Source of the DNA: Daucus carota subsp. sativus
Taxonomy: Eukaryota > Streptophyta > Magnoliopsida > Apiales > Apiaceae
Reading direction: 5' to 3'
Assembly: GCF_001625215.2 (NCBI RefSeq)
Contig: NC_030389.2
Location: 2,516,930-2,580,929, forward strand
Length of the DNA: 64,000 bases
This document shows positions 52,748 through 64,000 of this stretch, piece by piece (within the stretch, counting starts at the first letter, position 1; every line of letters begins with the position of its first letter). The notes below the pieces were generated by a model. The model saw nothing but the letters and a program-made list of their open reading frames with translations, made no database searches and had not been told where the DNA came from. The translations under genes were made by a program, and so were the position numbers.

Positions 52748-54200
52748 AAGAGGGGTGTATTCAATTGAGATTTTAAAGGATTTTTTATATATGAAATTCG
52801 AGAGTTTTCAACTCTGATCGTAAAAATTGTATTAGAATCTTGGGTTATTCGATTAGGATTTTAAATTATGTTATAAAATCTGGTGGTATTCAATCAAGAT
52901 TTTAAATTATGCTTAAAATACGAAGGTATTCAATTGAGATTATTTAAAATTCATTAAAATATGATAATATTCAAATGCTGATAGATTTGTTTGGTATTTA
53001 TAAAATAATGGATTTTGTGGGATTGTTTATTGAATTTTAAGATATTTGAAATCCCACTAATTTATTTGCATTTTTTATGATGGATATGGATAGTACACGG
53101 CCTAAAATTTAATTTGGTTACTTATACGTTACTTATACTTAGGGGTGTAATCGAGCCGATCCGAGTCCAACACTGTCAGGTTTGGCTCGAATTCGATTGA
53201 AAAGTTCGGGGCTCGAGCTCGAGTTCGAGTTCGATCGAGCCTTGAATTTCAAGTTCGAAGCTCGGTTCGTAAACAATTTGATAGGCTCGAGTTCGGCTTG
53301 AAAGCTCGAAGCGGGTCACCAAATATTGACAAAAACTCGAAATATGATCGATTTGGCTCGAGTTCGATTCGATTAAATATATAAATTATAAATAAAATAT
53401 TAAATATATTTGTAAAAATATATTTATAATAAAAAAATTAAAATATAGTAGAGGCTCGATAAAACTCACGAACCTTACGAGCCGAGTAATTTGAAGCTCG
53501 AGCTCGGTTCGGTAAAACATTCAAATAGCTCGAACTCGAGCTCGGGAATATTTTACGAGACGATCTCGAGTAGCTCACGAATTGTTTGGTTTGTTTACAC
53601 CCCTACTTATACTTGAAGATTAGATGTCAATAACATCTTAAGAATAGTTTAAGAACAGAATTGAAAATTACTTATTTATCCTCGTTTGACTAACAATAAA
53701 GGTTAAAATAGACGAAAAGGATGTAATCTATTATGAGATGAAAAGTACGGGGATGCAAATTGAATTTTACCAAACTATGTTATTCATTTTGCATTTTGCC
53801 CAAACCAAGGGGACGCAAAATACAAATAAGTCGGTTTTTAATTTATGTTATAAAATCTGGTGGTATTCAATTAAGATTTTAAATTATGCTTAAAATCCGA
53901 AGATATTCAGTTGAGATTATCTAAAATTTATTAAAATATGATGGTATTCAACCGCTGATAGATTTTTTTGGAATTTATAAAATGATGGATTTTGTGAGAT
54001 TGTTCGTTGTATTTTAAGATATTCGAAATCCCACCAAAATTCATCAGATTTTGAAGCATTGTGCTTAAATCCTAAATACTCTCATCAACTCTGTGATATT
54101 TTATTCTGAATTCGCATAAAATCAAAATCAGAGACAATCTATTAAAATCCATAACATTATATAAAATCCATTAAAATCTGAATTGAATACACGTCTCTAG
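52748..54200. mobile_element. GGGGTGTATTC-type MITE region, two part-copies split by another MITE
   Basis: Left end AGGGGTGTATTCAATTGAGA near 52750; right end GAATTGAATACACGTCTCT near 54199. The stretch at 52865-53055 (TTATGTTATAAAATCTGGTG...) is repeated at 53837-54040, so two overlapping part-copies flank an insert that contains the Mutator-like MITE at 53141-53604. The family also occurs at 41726-42186. Confidence 0.55.
53141..53604. mobile_element. Mutator-like MITE, inverted relative of the one at 20351
   Basis: 464 bp. Ends AGGGGTGTAA and TTACACCCCT. Perfect 10-bp target duplication ACTTATACTT at 53131-53140 and 53605-53614. Its reverse complement aligns along its length with 20351-20838. 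The perfect duplication suggests it is a younger copy. Confidence 0.85.
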
Positions 54201-54204
54201 ATTG

Positions 54205-54540
54205 CATTAAATATGCAACCAAAGGTATATTATGGGGTTTTTTTGCCAAGAAAGGTATATTATGGTTAGTGTATTCACATGCAATATATTATTTACTACT
54301 TGAAGAAGTGGTTAAGATTTTATTTATTCCTAAACTTGTTATACTTTTCATTATATAAAACACATCAAAAATTAATATGTGGGCACCACTGCACAATATA
54401 TTCCTTTTTTTTTATTTGACCTGAACTGCACAATATACTGATAATTAGGAATATTTATTTACAGGTTTCATTCCACTGTAATCAGGAAAGGAGAAATTAT
54501 TCAATAAAATGTGCTGTGGCCCCAGAATATTAGTATTAAG
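54205..54540. other. No gene recognised
   Basis: Short AT-rich spacer between the MITE region and the decayed copia element. Confidence 0.4.
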
Positions 54541-54543
54541 CTA

Positions 54544-54751
54544 TGGCAGTTGATGAGTGGATGACTTTTGATTTTTCCCAAAACTCTTGGCCTTTTGTTT
54601 ACCCTCCATATGACTTGTAACTTACATTTGATGGCCTATATAAAGCCATTTGTATGAGTTTGTGATATACTTGAGATGAACAATGTTTCCTCCATCTTTC
54701 TCTCTTGTCTTGCTCTCTCAATTTCGTTTCTACATATATTATTATATAACA
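54544..54751 (+). repeat. 5' LTR of the decayed copia element
   Basis: 208 bp. TATATAAAG near 54637 could be the LTR TATA box. The left boundary is uncertain by about 10 bases. Confidence 0.65.
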
Positions 54752-57120
54752 CGTTATCAGCACGAATCGCTTTCACTTTGTTTTTTATGTTGCACGTCTC
54801 ATTTTTTCTCTTTGTTCGGATTTTGGTGTAAATTATTATCAAGAGGATCATGGTTGTAAAACATCTATAGTTAATCGACGAGACTCATTTTGCTACAAAG
54901 ATGAAGTCATTCTTTCAATGTAAGAGGACTCACTTTTTGGAGTAATGATTCTTAAACTTAAAAGAATCGTAAGATCATTAAACTGTAAGATTTTAAGGTA
55001 CGGCTCCCTTGACCATTCTTTCTAATTTATAGTTCTATCGAAATGTATATATTTGAGTTGAGCTAGTTTTGCATTTCTCCAAAATTCATACTAAACTTGT
55101 TTTACAAATGAATCAAATTTTCTTAGAAATTTCATACTAGTCTCTTAATTTTCCACGACCTTAATTGTCTAGTATGCTTGTGAATTCATCCATATGCATA
55201 TATTGATGATATGACTTTAGGAGACAAGTACTCTATACTTATTTATGCCTAGTTTGGTTGATTATATTAATGCTTAATCTTAACATGATTGCGTGTCTAT
55301 TTATTGATTGATGTGATATTAAAATGTTCTTTTTATATATGATGAACATCTCTCATCTCTCATGTGCGTATATTATATTCCCAGTGATCATATTTTATAT
55401 GCTTTTAATTAGTTACGTTGGATGATCATAGAGTTCTATTAAGTTACCCCCAATTATATGTGAACTTTACATAAATCATGGTGATTGAATCTTGTACTCT
55501 TGAAGATATATATGCTTAGTTATTAATGTGCAGAATGTGATGATTCTTAACTTGTGATATCTTAAATTATTTTATATATGACAAATAGGATATAAGGAAA
55601 ATTTAGATTATGCATTTGTGATCAATTTAATTTAATAATGAATAAAAAAAATTATGAGTTATTAGTGACACTCTAATCTAAAAATTGTAAGTGGTTAGTA
55701 GATAATAAGTCATTGTATGTGACCTTTTAATCCAAAGTCGCCTCCCTCAAGTCATTAGTTACTTTAATATGAGTTTGAATTATACTAAACTCAACTATTA
55801 TAATAAGATGCAAACGGATTAGTGAAATAACTAATATTTGTATGAGTGAGACAAAAGATTTCAATACCTCTTATTTAAGAGAAATCATGTGCGACCTTGT
55901 TATTGTCAATGAATTCACGATTAATATATGCTACCAAAGTGCTTGCATACTTTTGGTCTGAGTAAAATGTTTTAGATACGTACTTTTGGATTTACGTAAA
56001 TTATTTCTAACTCTTTTGGATTTGATAATTATCTGAATTTTAGTAAACTGTTTTGGACCCTTTTAAAATTGGATGAAATATTTCGGATCTATGTTCTCGA
56101 CTTTCTTGGAATATGACTATTTGTCTATAATTCATCATCAAATCTATGAGGCCATCTAAACTTTTGAGATAGTCAAAATACATGTATTATGATTTGGAGG
56201 TGATAACTAGTGCATGCACATATTATTTCTTTTATATTAAGTTGTCTTGCTCACATGCTTGAATATATTATGTATTGTGCATGCTCCTAATAACTGATTT
56301 ATTGAAATCTCCCTATGATATTTTTTGTAAATGATAGAATTTCAATACCACTACGTGACTTTAAACTTGTAGTTTATTTACAATTAGTATTTGTGAATGA
56401 GATTCTTATCTACTTGAGCTAAATGATGAAGGTATTATCGTCAACACCTATTTGACGTAGTTTTTAATGGATTGCTTGTAAATAATTGTAACCAGAAGTT
56501 GCACATAACAATCAGAAGTTGTCTCTATATAAAAAAATTTCCTTTATTTTTCATCACACATTTCTGATATATTTAATTTCTGAAGGATGAAGGATGTCAA
56601 TAGTAAAATTTGATATAGTTAAACACTTGATTACATTCCAGAAGAATGATATATTAGCTTAATATTCAAATTATGAGTTTATCCGAAATGATATAATATC
56701 CCTGAAGGATGGATCAATATAATGAACAATATGATGTTTAGATTTAATTGAATATATATATAACAGTATCCCGAAAATACAATGTTATGAAATTGGGTTG
56801 TTAAAATCATGAGCTGATATTGTGACTAGTTGTAGTTTATTAAAATTGAATTATGGATATAAAGATTATGTATTGCGACAAATGACACCCCTCAATTCCT
56901 TAGAATAAATAAGACAATATTAGAAAATCAAAGACCATGTCTGTAGCAATGGTATGATATTACAAACAGTTTTTGATCGTATTCTTACCTTGTGTATTAA
57001 AAAATATTTCCTCTGAATGAGATAAAGATGTCCGATATCAATACCAAATTCTAATATGAGTCGTTCAAAGGGGGAGTATTATATAGAATGTCTCATTATA
57101 TATTCTTCTAAATATAAGAC

Positions 57121-57240
57121 TCCCGAAGAGCATGTATAAGGCTCCTGAAGAGCATGTATAATGCACCTGAAGAGCATGTATACCTCCTGAAGAGCATGTA
57201 TATTTTATCATAAATATTTTACTCTAGAAGAGTATGTATA
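57121..57240 (+). repeat. Minisatellite of CTGAAGAGCATGTATA units
   Basis: Five imperfect units of about 20-26 bp with the core GAAGAGCATGTATA inside the decayed copia element. The last unit is more diverged and separated by an AT-rich gap. Confidence 0.75.
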
Positions 57241-59787
57241 TTATTGATGTAACTATAATCTCCCAAACAATTGAAGTATTATTTTATATAAAATTACTAA
57301 TATTGATTTTGAAGTAAAGCAGAAGTTTACTGATAACTTTATAGTCGGGCATGACCAATTAAGCCATCAGTTAATGAAGATGCAAACATTAATTGAAATT
57401 TATATATGAACTTTTGTTGAAGAACCTGCAGATTCTTCTCAGTGATACATATGTTATTTACTTGTAAGGCATAATTAATCACCAGTAAAGTAATAATTGT
57501 GATTTATCATCTTTAAAAATCTCTCACTATAATATAATGAGATATTTTATGAAAAATATGATTATATATCAAGTTATTATAACCTCGCCACATTAAGTAT
57601 GTGAGATTCATTATTTAGAGTATGTGCTTATATAATGCTGGTGAATCTCAAAATGAGTATTATCTTATCCATGAAAATTGTTGAGTATTTTGTATCATTT
57701 ATTTATTGATTCGCATCATATACAAATTTTCATAATTTCTCCCTTTATAAACAAATTATTTGGTCATCATAATTTCTCCACCACGATAGTAAGATCGATT
57801 CCACAATTGAATATATGTTACATATGAGTGCATTTATTTATGACTTGATTTAAATCAGGGGGAGAAAATAAATAGCTGGTGAATATTTTAAGAATGAATT
57901 ATCATTGCCTCATCTTGATCCTAAAAATGACAAATATGAACCAGAAGTTCATAAGATGATTCATTCATATATCTGATGACTAGAAATAGTGACTATGTCA
58001 CAAACACTGGCTACATATGCTCCATTGATATTAATATTACAAAAGGACAACCTCAAGATACGACTATGTCTAAAGAACGCCTGAAGCGTGATAGGCAAGT
58101 GGGTTCCATATCTTATAAAAAAATGATAATAAATATTTGAAAAGGAGCAACGATTGATGATGGCTGGATTGAGAAATCAACAACTCTTGAAATATCTCCA
58201 GAAGAGATTATAGACATGGCAAGTTAGAGAACAAGTAAAAGTGTCCAGGATTATGACTAGATTGAAAAGTCAATAACTTTTGAAAGATCTCCGGAAGAAG
58301 ACGTGACAAATCATAGAAATATAAAAGTAGTGAAAATATCGACATCTTGATATATTATGTCATGTCCAGAATAAAATGGAACCACAAATCGGATCGACGT
58401 CGATGTTATTTATAGAACTTGAGGTTATGAGTAATAATGAGGATCATGAAGCAGAACCCGTTAGAAAATATTGACAAATTTGACCAAAGAATAAAGGACA
58501 TAATTGAGGCAATTATAAAGAAATTTATTTGGACCGGTAGTCCTTCCACACCTGAAGTTGTGAAAGTAGTGCGCCCTATGAATTATTATCTCTTAAATAG
58601 AGAAATTTTTGAAACTGCAGTTCACACACCTAAAGGTGTCAAGTCAGTGGGATGTGAATGATTATTTGTGTGAAACAGAATGAAGTTTCGGAATTTATAA
58701 ATGTAAAACTCAGATTATCATACAATGACCTTGTATTGGTTATGAAGAGAAATGTATCTTGTGGTGGATATGATTATTTGATTGCTAAATAATCTCAGAA
58801 TATGTGTATGATTTAATCTAAGTTCTATATATGACCCACTTGACAGTGATTATCCCAGAAGGATCTTAACTGCCAGAAGCAGTATAACAAATTCTCGAGA
58901 ACATCACTCTCCTCAAATTAAAAGGGGATTTTTGGACCAGTAGTCCGATATAAAATTATTTCACAAAGTAAATGTTATCATTATATATCGAATTATGGGT
59001 GACAACTCATAAAGTCTCTGGCCAGAGCAGATGGATACTAGAATGTGTTTCTAGTTGACATTAAAATGAGTTGCACCTCATAACCAAAATACGTATATGT
59101 TATCTTTTGTGATGAACTTTTGGTGAATATATTGAAATGAGAATATTACTCTTCTAAATGGATGATATATTGTTATACGAAAATCCTGGAAGGATTATAA
59201 ATACATGATAGGACACTGACCTTTATGAATAGTTGATATGAAGAAAGTTTCGGTCCTGAAGTACCGTACTTGACTAAAGTAAAACATGTTTTATTAATTA
59301 TACATGTCTTAAATTAAGCATATCCCATTTAAACATGTGTGAATTCTCATGTTACATAAGTATAATTTTATTCGATCTGCACTAACATATCTCATAAGGA
59401 TTTTTAGTTAATATTGCAGGAGCAAAGTGCTTATTTCGATTTTGATAACGAGGGATCTGCAAATTGAATATTTATATAGAGTACATTGGAGATTTTCTTT
59501 TGTTGTGAAATAAATTATTGCAGGCAGTATCATGTGCAAGGAAGGGTACATTAAAGATTTGTTCATATGGCACTTCCCACCACTACTTTCAAGAAATCAG
59601 TACATAAGATCGGGATGCGCATACTTCAAAATATTTGCTAATTTTATAATCATATCTTGATGAGGGGGAGACATAAATATTGTACAACTCATGTACTCTT
59701 TTTTCTTCACTAGGGTTTTTTCCATTCGGTTTTTCCTAGTAAGGTTTTAACGAGGCATGATGTTGATACAAGTCATCCAAGGGGGAG

Positions 59788-60001
59788 TGTTATGATATGA
59801 GTGGATGACTTTTGATTTTTGTTTACCCTCCATAATATGTATGACTTTTAACTTTTCATATGACTTGTAACTTACATTTGATGGCCTATATAAAGCCATT
59901 TGTATGAGTTTGTGATATACTTGAGATGAACAATGTTTCCTCCATCTTTCTCTCTTGTCTTGCTCTCTCAATTTCGTTTCTACATATATTATTATATAAC
60001 A
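59788..60001 (+). repeat. 3' LTR of the decayed copia element
   Basis: 214 bp, TGTTATGATA...TATATAACA. It contains a segment (ATAATATGTATGACTTTTAA) missing from the 5' LTR, while the 5' LTR has CCCAAAACTCTTGGCC, missing here. Confidence 0.75.
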
Positions 60002-60009
60002 AGTTAGTA

Positions 60010-61095
60010 ATTTTATCAATAAATTTTTCCAAAAAGATTTTTCAGATATTGAGTTGGCAGTTTGCTGTAGTGGCTACCACGTATGCACACTAATTTCGTT
60101 AGTTAAAATCCTTACACATGTTTTTGTGAACAGTTTCGAGATCGATTTTGATACCTCTTGTAATATTCATATATACTGTTGTATATTGTTGGGTATTAAA
60201 TAAATGTTACATTGAATATTACATATAAGTTATTATTTTTTATTGGCCTTGTTTAAGAATAATTAATTGTTGTGTACTTGATGTTATATTGGATAATGAT
60301 ATAATATATTTACGAATATGAATTATGGCGGAAAATGAATACATTGAACGAAAATTTGAAGTAGTTTTGAGGATAAATTGATGGTGTACATATAATATTT
60401 AAATTAGAAGCCTACAAATTGCTAGCAACAACTAACCACCTAATCAAGGAGGTTGATGCAGAATGCTTGAAAATGTAGTTTATCAATTTTTGTACAATTT
60501 CAAGTCTAATTCATAATTTTAATTGTTTTTCAGAGGATGGATTCTTTTAAAGTAGAGCCGTCGGAGGCTGAGTATTAGAATGGATTAACCGAATACCCGA
60601 ACCGAAATAATTTGGTTTGATTAAACAAACCGAATAGATTCAGTTTTAATTCGGTATCCATATTTTGTGTTATTCGGTTTTACGAATATTTAGGTCATTT
60701 TGGTTAAAAAAAATACTGTAACAATAACATGTATTGGCTACTTTATTAATAAACTGAAATAACAGAATTAATCAAAATATATACTGTAGTTTTTTTATAT
60801 ACAATACATGTATTGTCTGCATTATTAATTAATCTTTCTGTCCGCCTGCTAGTCGTGTGGACTCTTCTCTGATCATTGAACTTCTGTCATCAGTAGTTCC
60901 TTAATTCAGTCACTTCAAAATTTAAACTTATGCTTATGTATGGCAGTTGGTGATGTAGAAACAATCACCGATTATTCCCTTTTTTTTTGAGATAAAATCA
61001 TGTGATTTGTTGAAAATGTTATTTACACATGCTTCGTCACTTTATTTTCCGCGATTGGAGTTATCGGCTGATAATACAATCCATTAACAACTTTT
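60010..61095. other. No gene; weak AACCGAA repeat
   Basis: AT-rich. About 60585-60700 carries degenerate AACCGAATA / TTCGGTTTTA motifs like other tracts in the window. No coding or RNA gene is supported. Confidence 0.4.
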
Positions 61096-61880
61096 ATTAG
61101 AGCATCTCCAACCATACAAAACCTTTAGCAAAAAAATGAGTTGTCATTCCAAATATAAAAAATTTAGCCAACCTGTTGAAAAAATCACACTCCAACCACA
61201 TGAATCTGTTGTCTATAATTTTAGCCAACTTCCTATGGTTGGCTATATTTGTCGAACCTATACAGGTCTGTAAGAAAATCTGTAAGAAGATTGCACATCA
61301 TTTATTACCATATTAACTGATAGATTCCATTTTAACAATCGAAAATATTAATAACATACTATTTTTAAATTATAGCCAACCAATATAGCCAATACCATTG
61401 AAGCAAAATGTCTTACAGGTTCAGCAAATTTTACATAATGTCTTAGAGCATCTCCAACGGCGTTGGCTATAATCGTTGGCTAAATTGGACTTGTAAGATT
61501 TTATGTAAAATTTGCTGAACCTGTAACACATTTTGCTTCAATGGTATTGGCTATCTTGGTTGGCTATAATTTAAAAATAGTATGTTATTAATATTTCAAA
61601 TTGTTAAAATAGAATATATCAGTTCAATATGGTAATAAATGATGTGCAATCTTCCTACAGATTTTCTTACAGACCTGTAGAGGTTCGACAAATTTAGCCA
61701 TCCATAGGAGGTTGGCTAAAATTATAGACAACAGGTGGGCGTGGTTGGAGTGTACTTTTTTGACGATGTTGGCTATAATTTTTAATTATGGTATGCCAAC
61801 TCACATTTTAGCTAAGGGTACTCTATGGTTGGAGATGCTCTTACAGCTCCAATTTAGCCAACGATTATAGACAACGCCGT
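61096..61880. mobile_element. Compound inverted Tourist-like MITEs
   Basis: Four copies of the terminus GAGCATCTCCAAC next to TTA: left-facing starts near 61099 and 61446, and inverted ends near 61826 and 61880. The outer start (continuing CATAC) pairs with the third terminus, and the second start (continuing GGCG) with the fourth. The two elements are thus interleaved instead of nested. The whole block forms a hairpin with arms of roughly 330 bp. TTA flanks are the PIF/Harbinger target. Confidence 0.7.
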
Positions 61881-61884
61881 TGGA

Positions 61885-63021
61885 GATGCTCTTACTAAAT
61901 CAAGCACCATACTCACACAAACGGTTAGAAAATAACAAAATTTACGCAAATGGTGAGACAACAAAAAAATCAAAACCAAACGCGAACCAGACTTTGGAAC
62001 CAGACATGACAAACTAACAATCTTACATTTGTAAATGCGTAAATAAGATACTAACTAAACCAAGACAATCTTTAGATCTAGTAGACAAATCCAAAAAAAT
62101 AATATAACTCGGATCTCTTTCGAGAAAAAAAAAATCACTATGAAGATTGAGAAATCCGTAATTCCACGAAATTGAGATCTAAGAAAAAAAATGGTCAAAT
62201 CAAAAAAGGCTTTGAATCTTTAAATTTGGAAAAACAAATTAATATCAAAACTTAAGAGAAACAAGATCAATTTTACCTAGCTAACAACAAAGATTTTTAG
62301 GAAAATCAAAACTTTATAATAAGATTTATTGAAAAAAGGAAGAAAATAAAAGATCTTCGAGCTTTTCATCGGTAGAGATCCGGTGAAAGCCCCGACGACT
62401 ACTAAGCAAAAAGAAAATACAAAGGAGCGGCTAGAAAGAAGATTAGGGTTTGAAAAAATGACCATGCGGATTGTTAAAATTTTAAATGTATTTAAGGATA
62501 TATTATTATTTTTTTGAATTGTCGTTGATAATAACTGATCATCTAGGAATGTATATCGAGTCTCTGAAATTATAATATAATTTTTTTCAAATTTGTTAAG
62601 ATTTCATAAATTTTGGTCGATTTCAACATGTATAAAAAATGAAGAACAATTCATCAGCATTCAGTATTTTATACATTCTAAATCAATATGAATTTGAATA
62701 TCAATAAATTTTATTGAATTTTATGAAAATCTAATTAAATAACACAAAATATTAAGTAAATATTTAAAATTTTGAGTGAATATCTCAAAATTTAAAGAAA
62801 AATTAAATTCGATTGGATTTCTCAGCTTTTTATACACTATTTAAAATCAAAATCAATTCCTCCCTAATCGCAAATCCCAAAAAAAAGCCCTTAAAAATTC
62901 ATGGAATACCCCCTCAAATTTATAAATAACAAAAAGAAACATATATGGATCATTATCTTCCTTGCATGCATGCACGTACTTAGTGAGTTGGTGTACCGTG
63001 GTACGTACGCCTATCCCTGAA
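61885..63021. other. No gene recognised
   Basis: AT-rich DNA with short chance reading frames. The last part is presumably 3' untranslated region and flank of the second pectinesterase. Confidence 0.4.
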
Positions 63022-63716
63022 TCAAAAATCTGCATCAAACGGCACTCCGGTGCCTGGAAGCCACACCTTACCATTAATCAATCTATCAACGTCGTAAGCT
63101 TCCGCGGTCCGACGATCACGTATAACACGATAACCCCGCCATTTAACTCTCCTATGAGTCGATGCACCAGTTCCATGATTCTCAAACTCCCCGTAATCTA
63201 ACGTATCACATCTTCTCGGAGGCGCTCCTCCCCACGCCAACCACCCCGCGGGGTCAACCAGAGTGTCGAGTGTCGAACGCAGGTACACTGTGCGTGAGAA
63301 GTCCCCCCATGGTCTCCCCAAAAAGGCCTTGATTTGGGGAAATGGTGCGAGATCTGGAGCTGCCATGACTCTGCCTCGGTGGATTGTGAAGCCCGTGTTC
63401 TCGTGCGGACCGTTTCGGTCTTGGGCCGTGACGACGAGGCCGCCGCCTGGTTGGGGCTTTCGGAGGTGGATTGTGCAGTCCTGGAAGACTGCAGCGGCGT
63501 TGCCGAATATGAAGTCCACTGTGCCGTAGATTTGGCAGTTTTTGTAGAATTGGCGATTGGATTGAGCGAGGAGTGTGTCTTGGTAGCCTTTGAAAGAGCA
63601 GCGGTAGAAGACGGAACGGTCAGCTGTGGATGCCATTGCCACCGCTTGGCCTGCTGCTACACCGGCCGTGTTCTCGAATGTCATTCCGACGGCCTTAAAT
63701 CCGTCACCGGAGACCT
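63022..63716 (-). CDS. Second pectin methylesterase, last exon only
   Basis: 695 nt from the acceptor (TTTTCAG) to the stop, exactly the same length and phase as exon 2 of the gene at 50593-52660. The upstream exon with signal peptide and inhibitor domain lies beyond the window. Motifs present: SGDGFKAVGMTFENTAG, GQAVAMAS, GYQDTLLAQSNRQFY, GTVDFIFGNAAAVF and LGRPWGDFSRTVYL, so both catalytic Asp and the Arg are kept. It is markedly richer in G and C than its neighbour despite similar protein sequence. Downstream protein changes (HRGRVMAAPD in place of HRCSFMRAPE; APPRRCDTL) show divergence. Probably functional, if exon 1 is intact. Confidence 0.9.
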
Positions 63717-63796
63717 CTGAAAATAACAATAACATTTATCCGTTAAACCATAATCTTGGTATTGTAAATTACAATAAAATCTCTATTAATTAATAT

Positions 63797-64000
63797 TTCC
63801 TCCATCCCTCTCAAGGGACGGGGTGGACACGTATTTTAAAACGGTCGTTTGATAAATTATTTTTAATTTTTTTGTAATAGATGAATAATGTATAAATTTT
63901 TATACAAAATTATAATTTTTTTTAAAAAATTGTGAACCTACACATTATATACATCTTAAAAAGCATGTTAAAAAAACTGTAGAAAAAGAGAGGGACAGAG
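63797..64000. mobile_element. Stowaway-like MITE in the pectinesterase intron, cut by the window end
   Basis: Begins TTTCCTCCATCCCTCTCAAG, and inverted-type sequence GAGAGGGACAGAG is reached at the window edge. It lies in the intron of the second pectinesterase. Confidence 0.55.

Larger units (their letters stand above)
54544..60001 (+). mobile_element. Decayed Ty1-copia-like LTR retrotransposon
   Basis: 5,458 bp. LTRs at 54544-54751 and 59788-60001 share about 160 bp from ATGACTTGTAACTTACATTT to TATTATATAAC, but their left parts differ by indels. Near-matching target duplication AGCTA / AGTTA. TTATCAGCACGA just after the 5' LTR is a plausible primer-binding site. A purine tract AAGGGGGAG precedes the 3' LTR. 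The interior holds only broken coding traces: a GHDQLSHQ-like pre-integrase remnant near 57350, and an FGPVV stretch with TPKGVKSVG near 58540-58650 that recall the start of copia reverse transcriptase. Stops are everywhere, so it is old and inactive. Confidence 0.75.

Noticed and set aside
54636..54851. 71-codon minus-strand open frame over the decayed copia 5' LTR
   Set aside because: The LTR structure, repeated at 59788-60001, explains the sequence.

Overview
The window is nuclear DNA of a flowering plant, almost certainly a eudicot. It is AT-rich, its genes have GT-AG introns, and it carries a P-class PPR gene, pectin methylesterase genes and an S-protein homologue. The rest is dense with plant mobile DNA: Ty1-copia, CACTA, Mutator-like fold-back, Stowaway-like, Tourist-like and hAT-like elements, a LINE remnant, a tRNA-derived SINE and a small plastid-DNA insert. 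I cannot fix the genus or family from sequence alone.

Layout. (1) 0.4-11.3 kb and 21.5-24.6 kb hold a locally duplicated, unrecognised gene cluster. One family is a multi-pass membrane protein with a degenerate repeat tail: best copy 21767-23878, short two-exon copy 5142-5708, decayed copies near 400-690, 9180-9650 and 10000-11260. The other is a two-exon protein of about 120 aa with two hydrophobic segments, on the minus strand at 1086-2110 and 6862-7961. A chimeric plastid insert (rpoC2 joined to inverted rbcL) lies at 8.4-8.7 kb. (2) 12.2-21.0 kb is a mobile-element cluster: a 622-bp near-palindrome, nested Stowaway MITEs, a complete copia element (13572-18564) whose LTRs appear identical, a 179-bp tandem repeat and a Mutator-like MITE nested in a Stowaway MITE. 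(3) 24.7-32.1 kb holds an S1/SPH secreted protein gene with a decayed partner, a retroposon with a poly(A) tail and a 16-bp target duplication, a 1.1-kb long-TIR fold-back element, and a small charged coiled-coil gene. (4) 32141-37355 is an internally deleted CACTA transposon inserted just downstream of that gene. (5) 37.8-42.2 kb holds more MITEs and a decayed LINE. (6) 42641-45514 is an intronless PPR gene of 957 aa. (7) 46.7-50.0 kb holds a SINE, an hAT-like element and a Mutator-like MITE. (8) 50593-52660 is a complete PMEI-PME gene. A second PME, of which only the last exon is inside the window (63022-63716), lies in the same orientation about 10 kb away. A decayed copia element (54544-60001) and Tourist-like MITEs lie between them.

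The genes do not form one pathway. The host functions recognised are organelle RNA handling (PPR), cell-wall pectin modification (PMEs) and a small secreted signalling-type protein (SPH). The most novel material is the duplicated membrane-protein cluster and a set of fold-back elements whose inferred 9-10 bp target duplications can be read directly. All homology calls come from reading motifs by eye; no database search was run.
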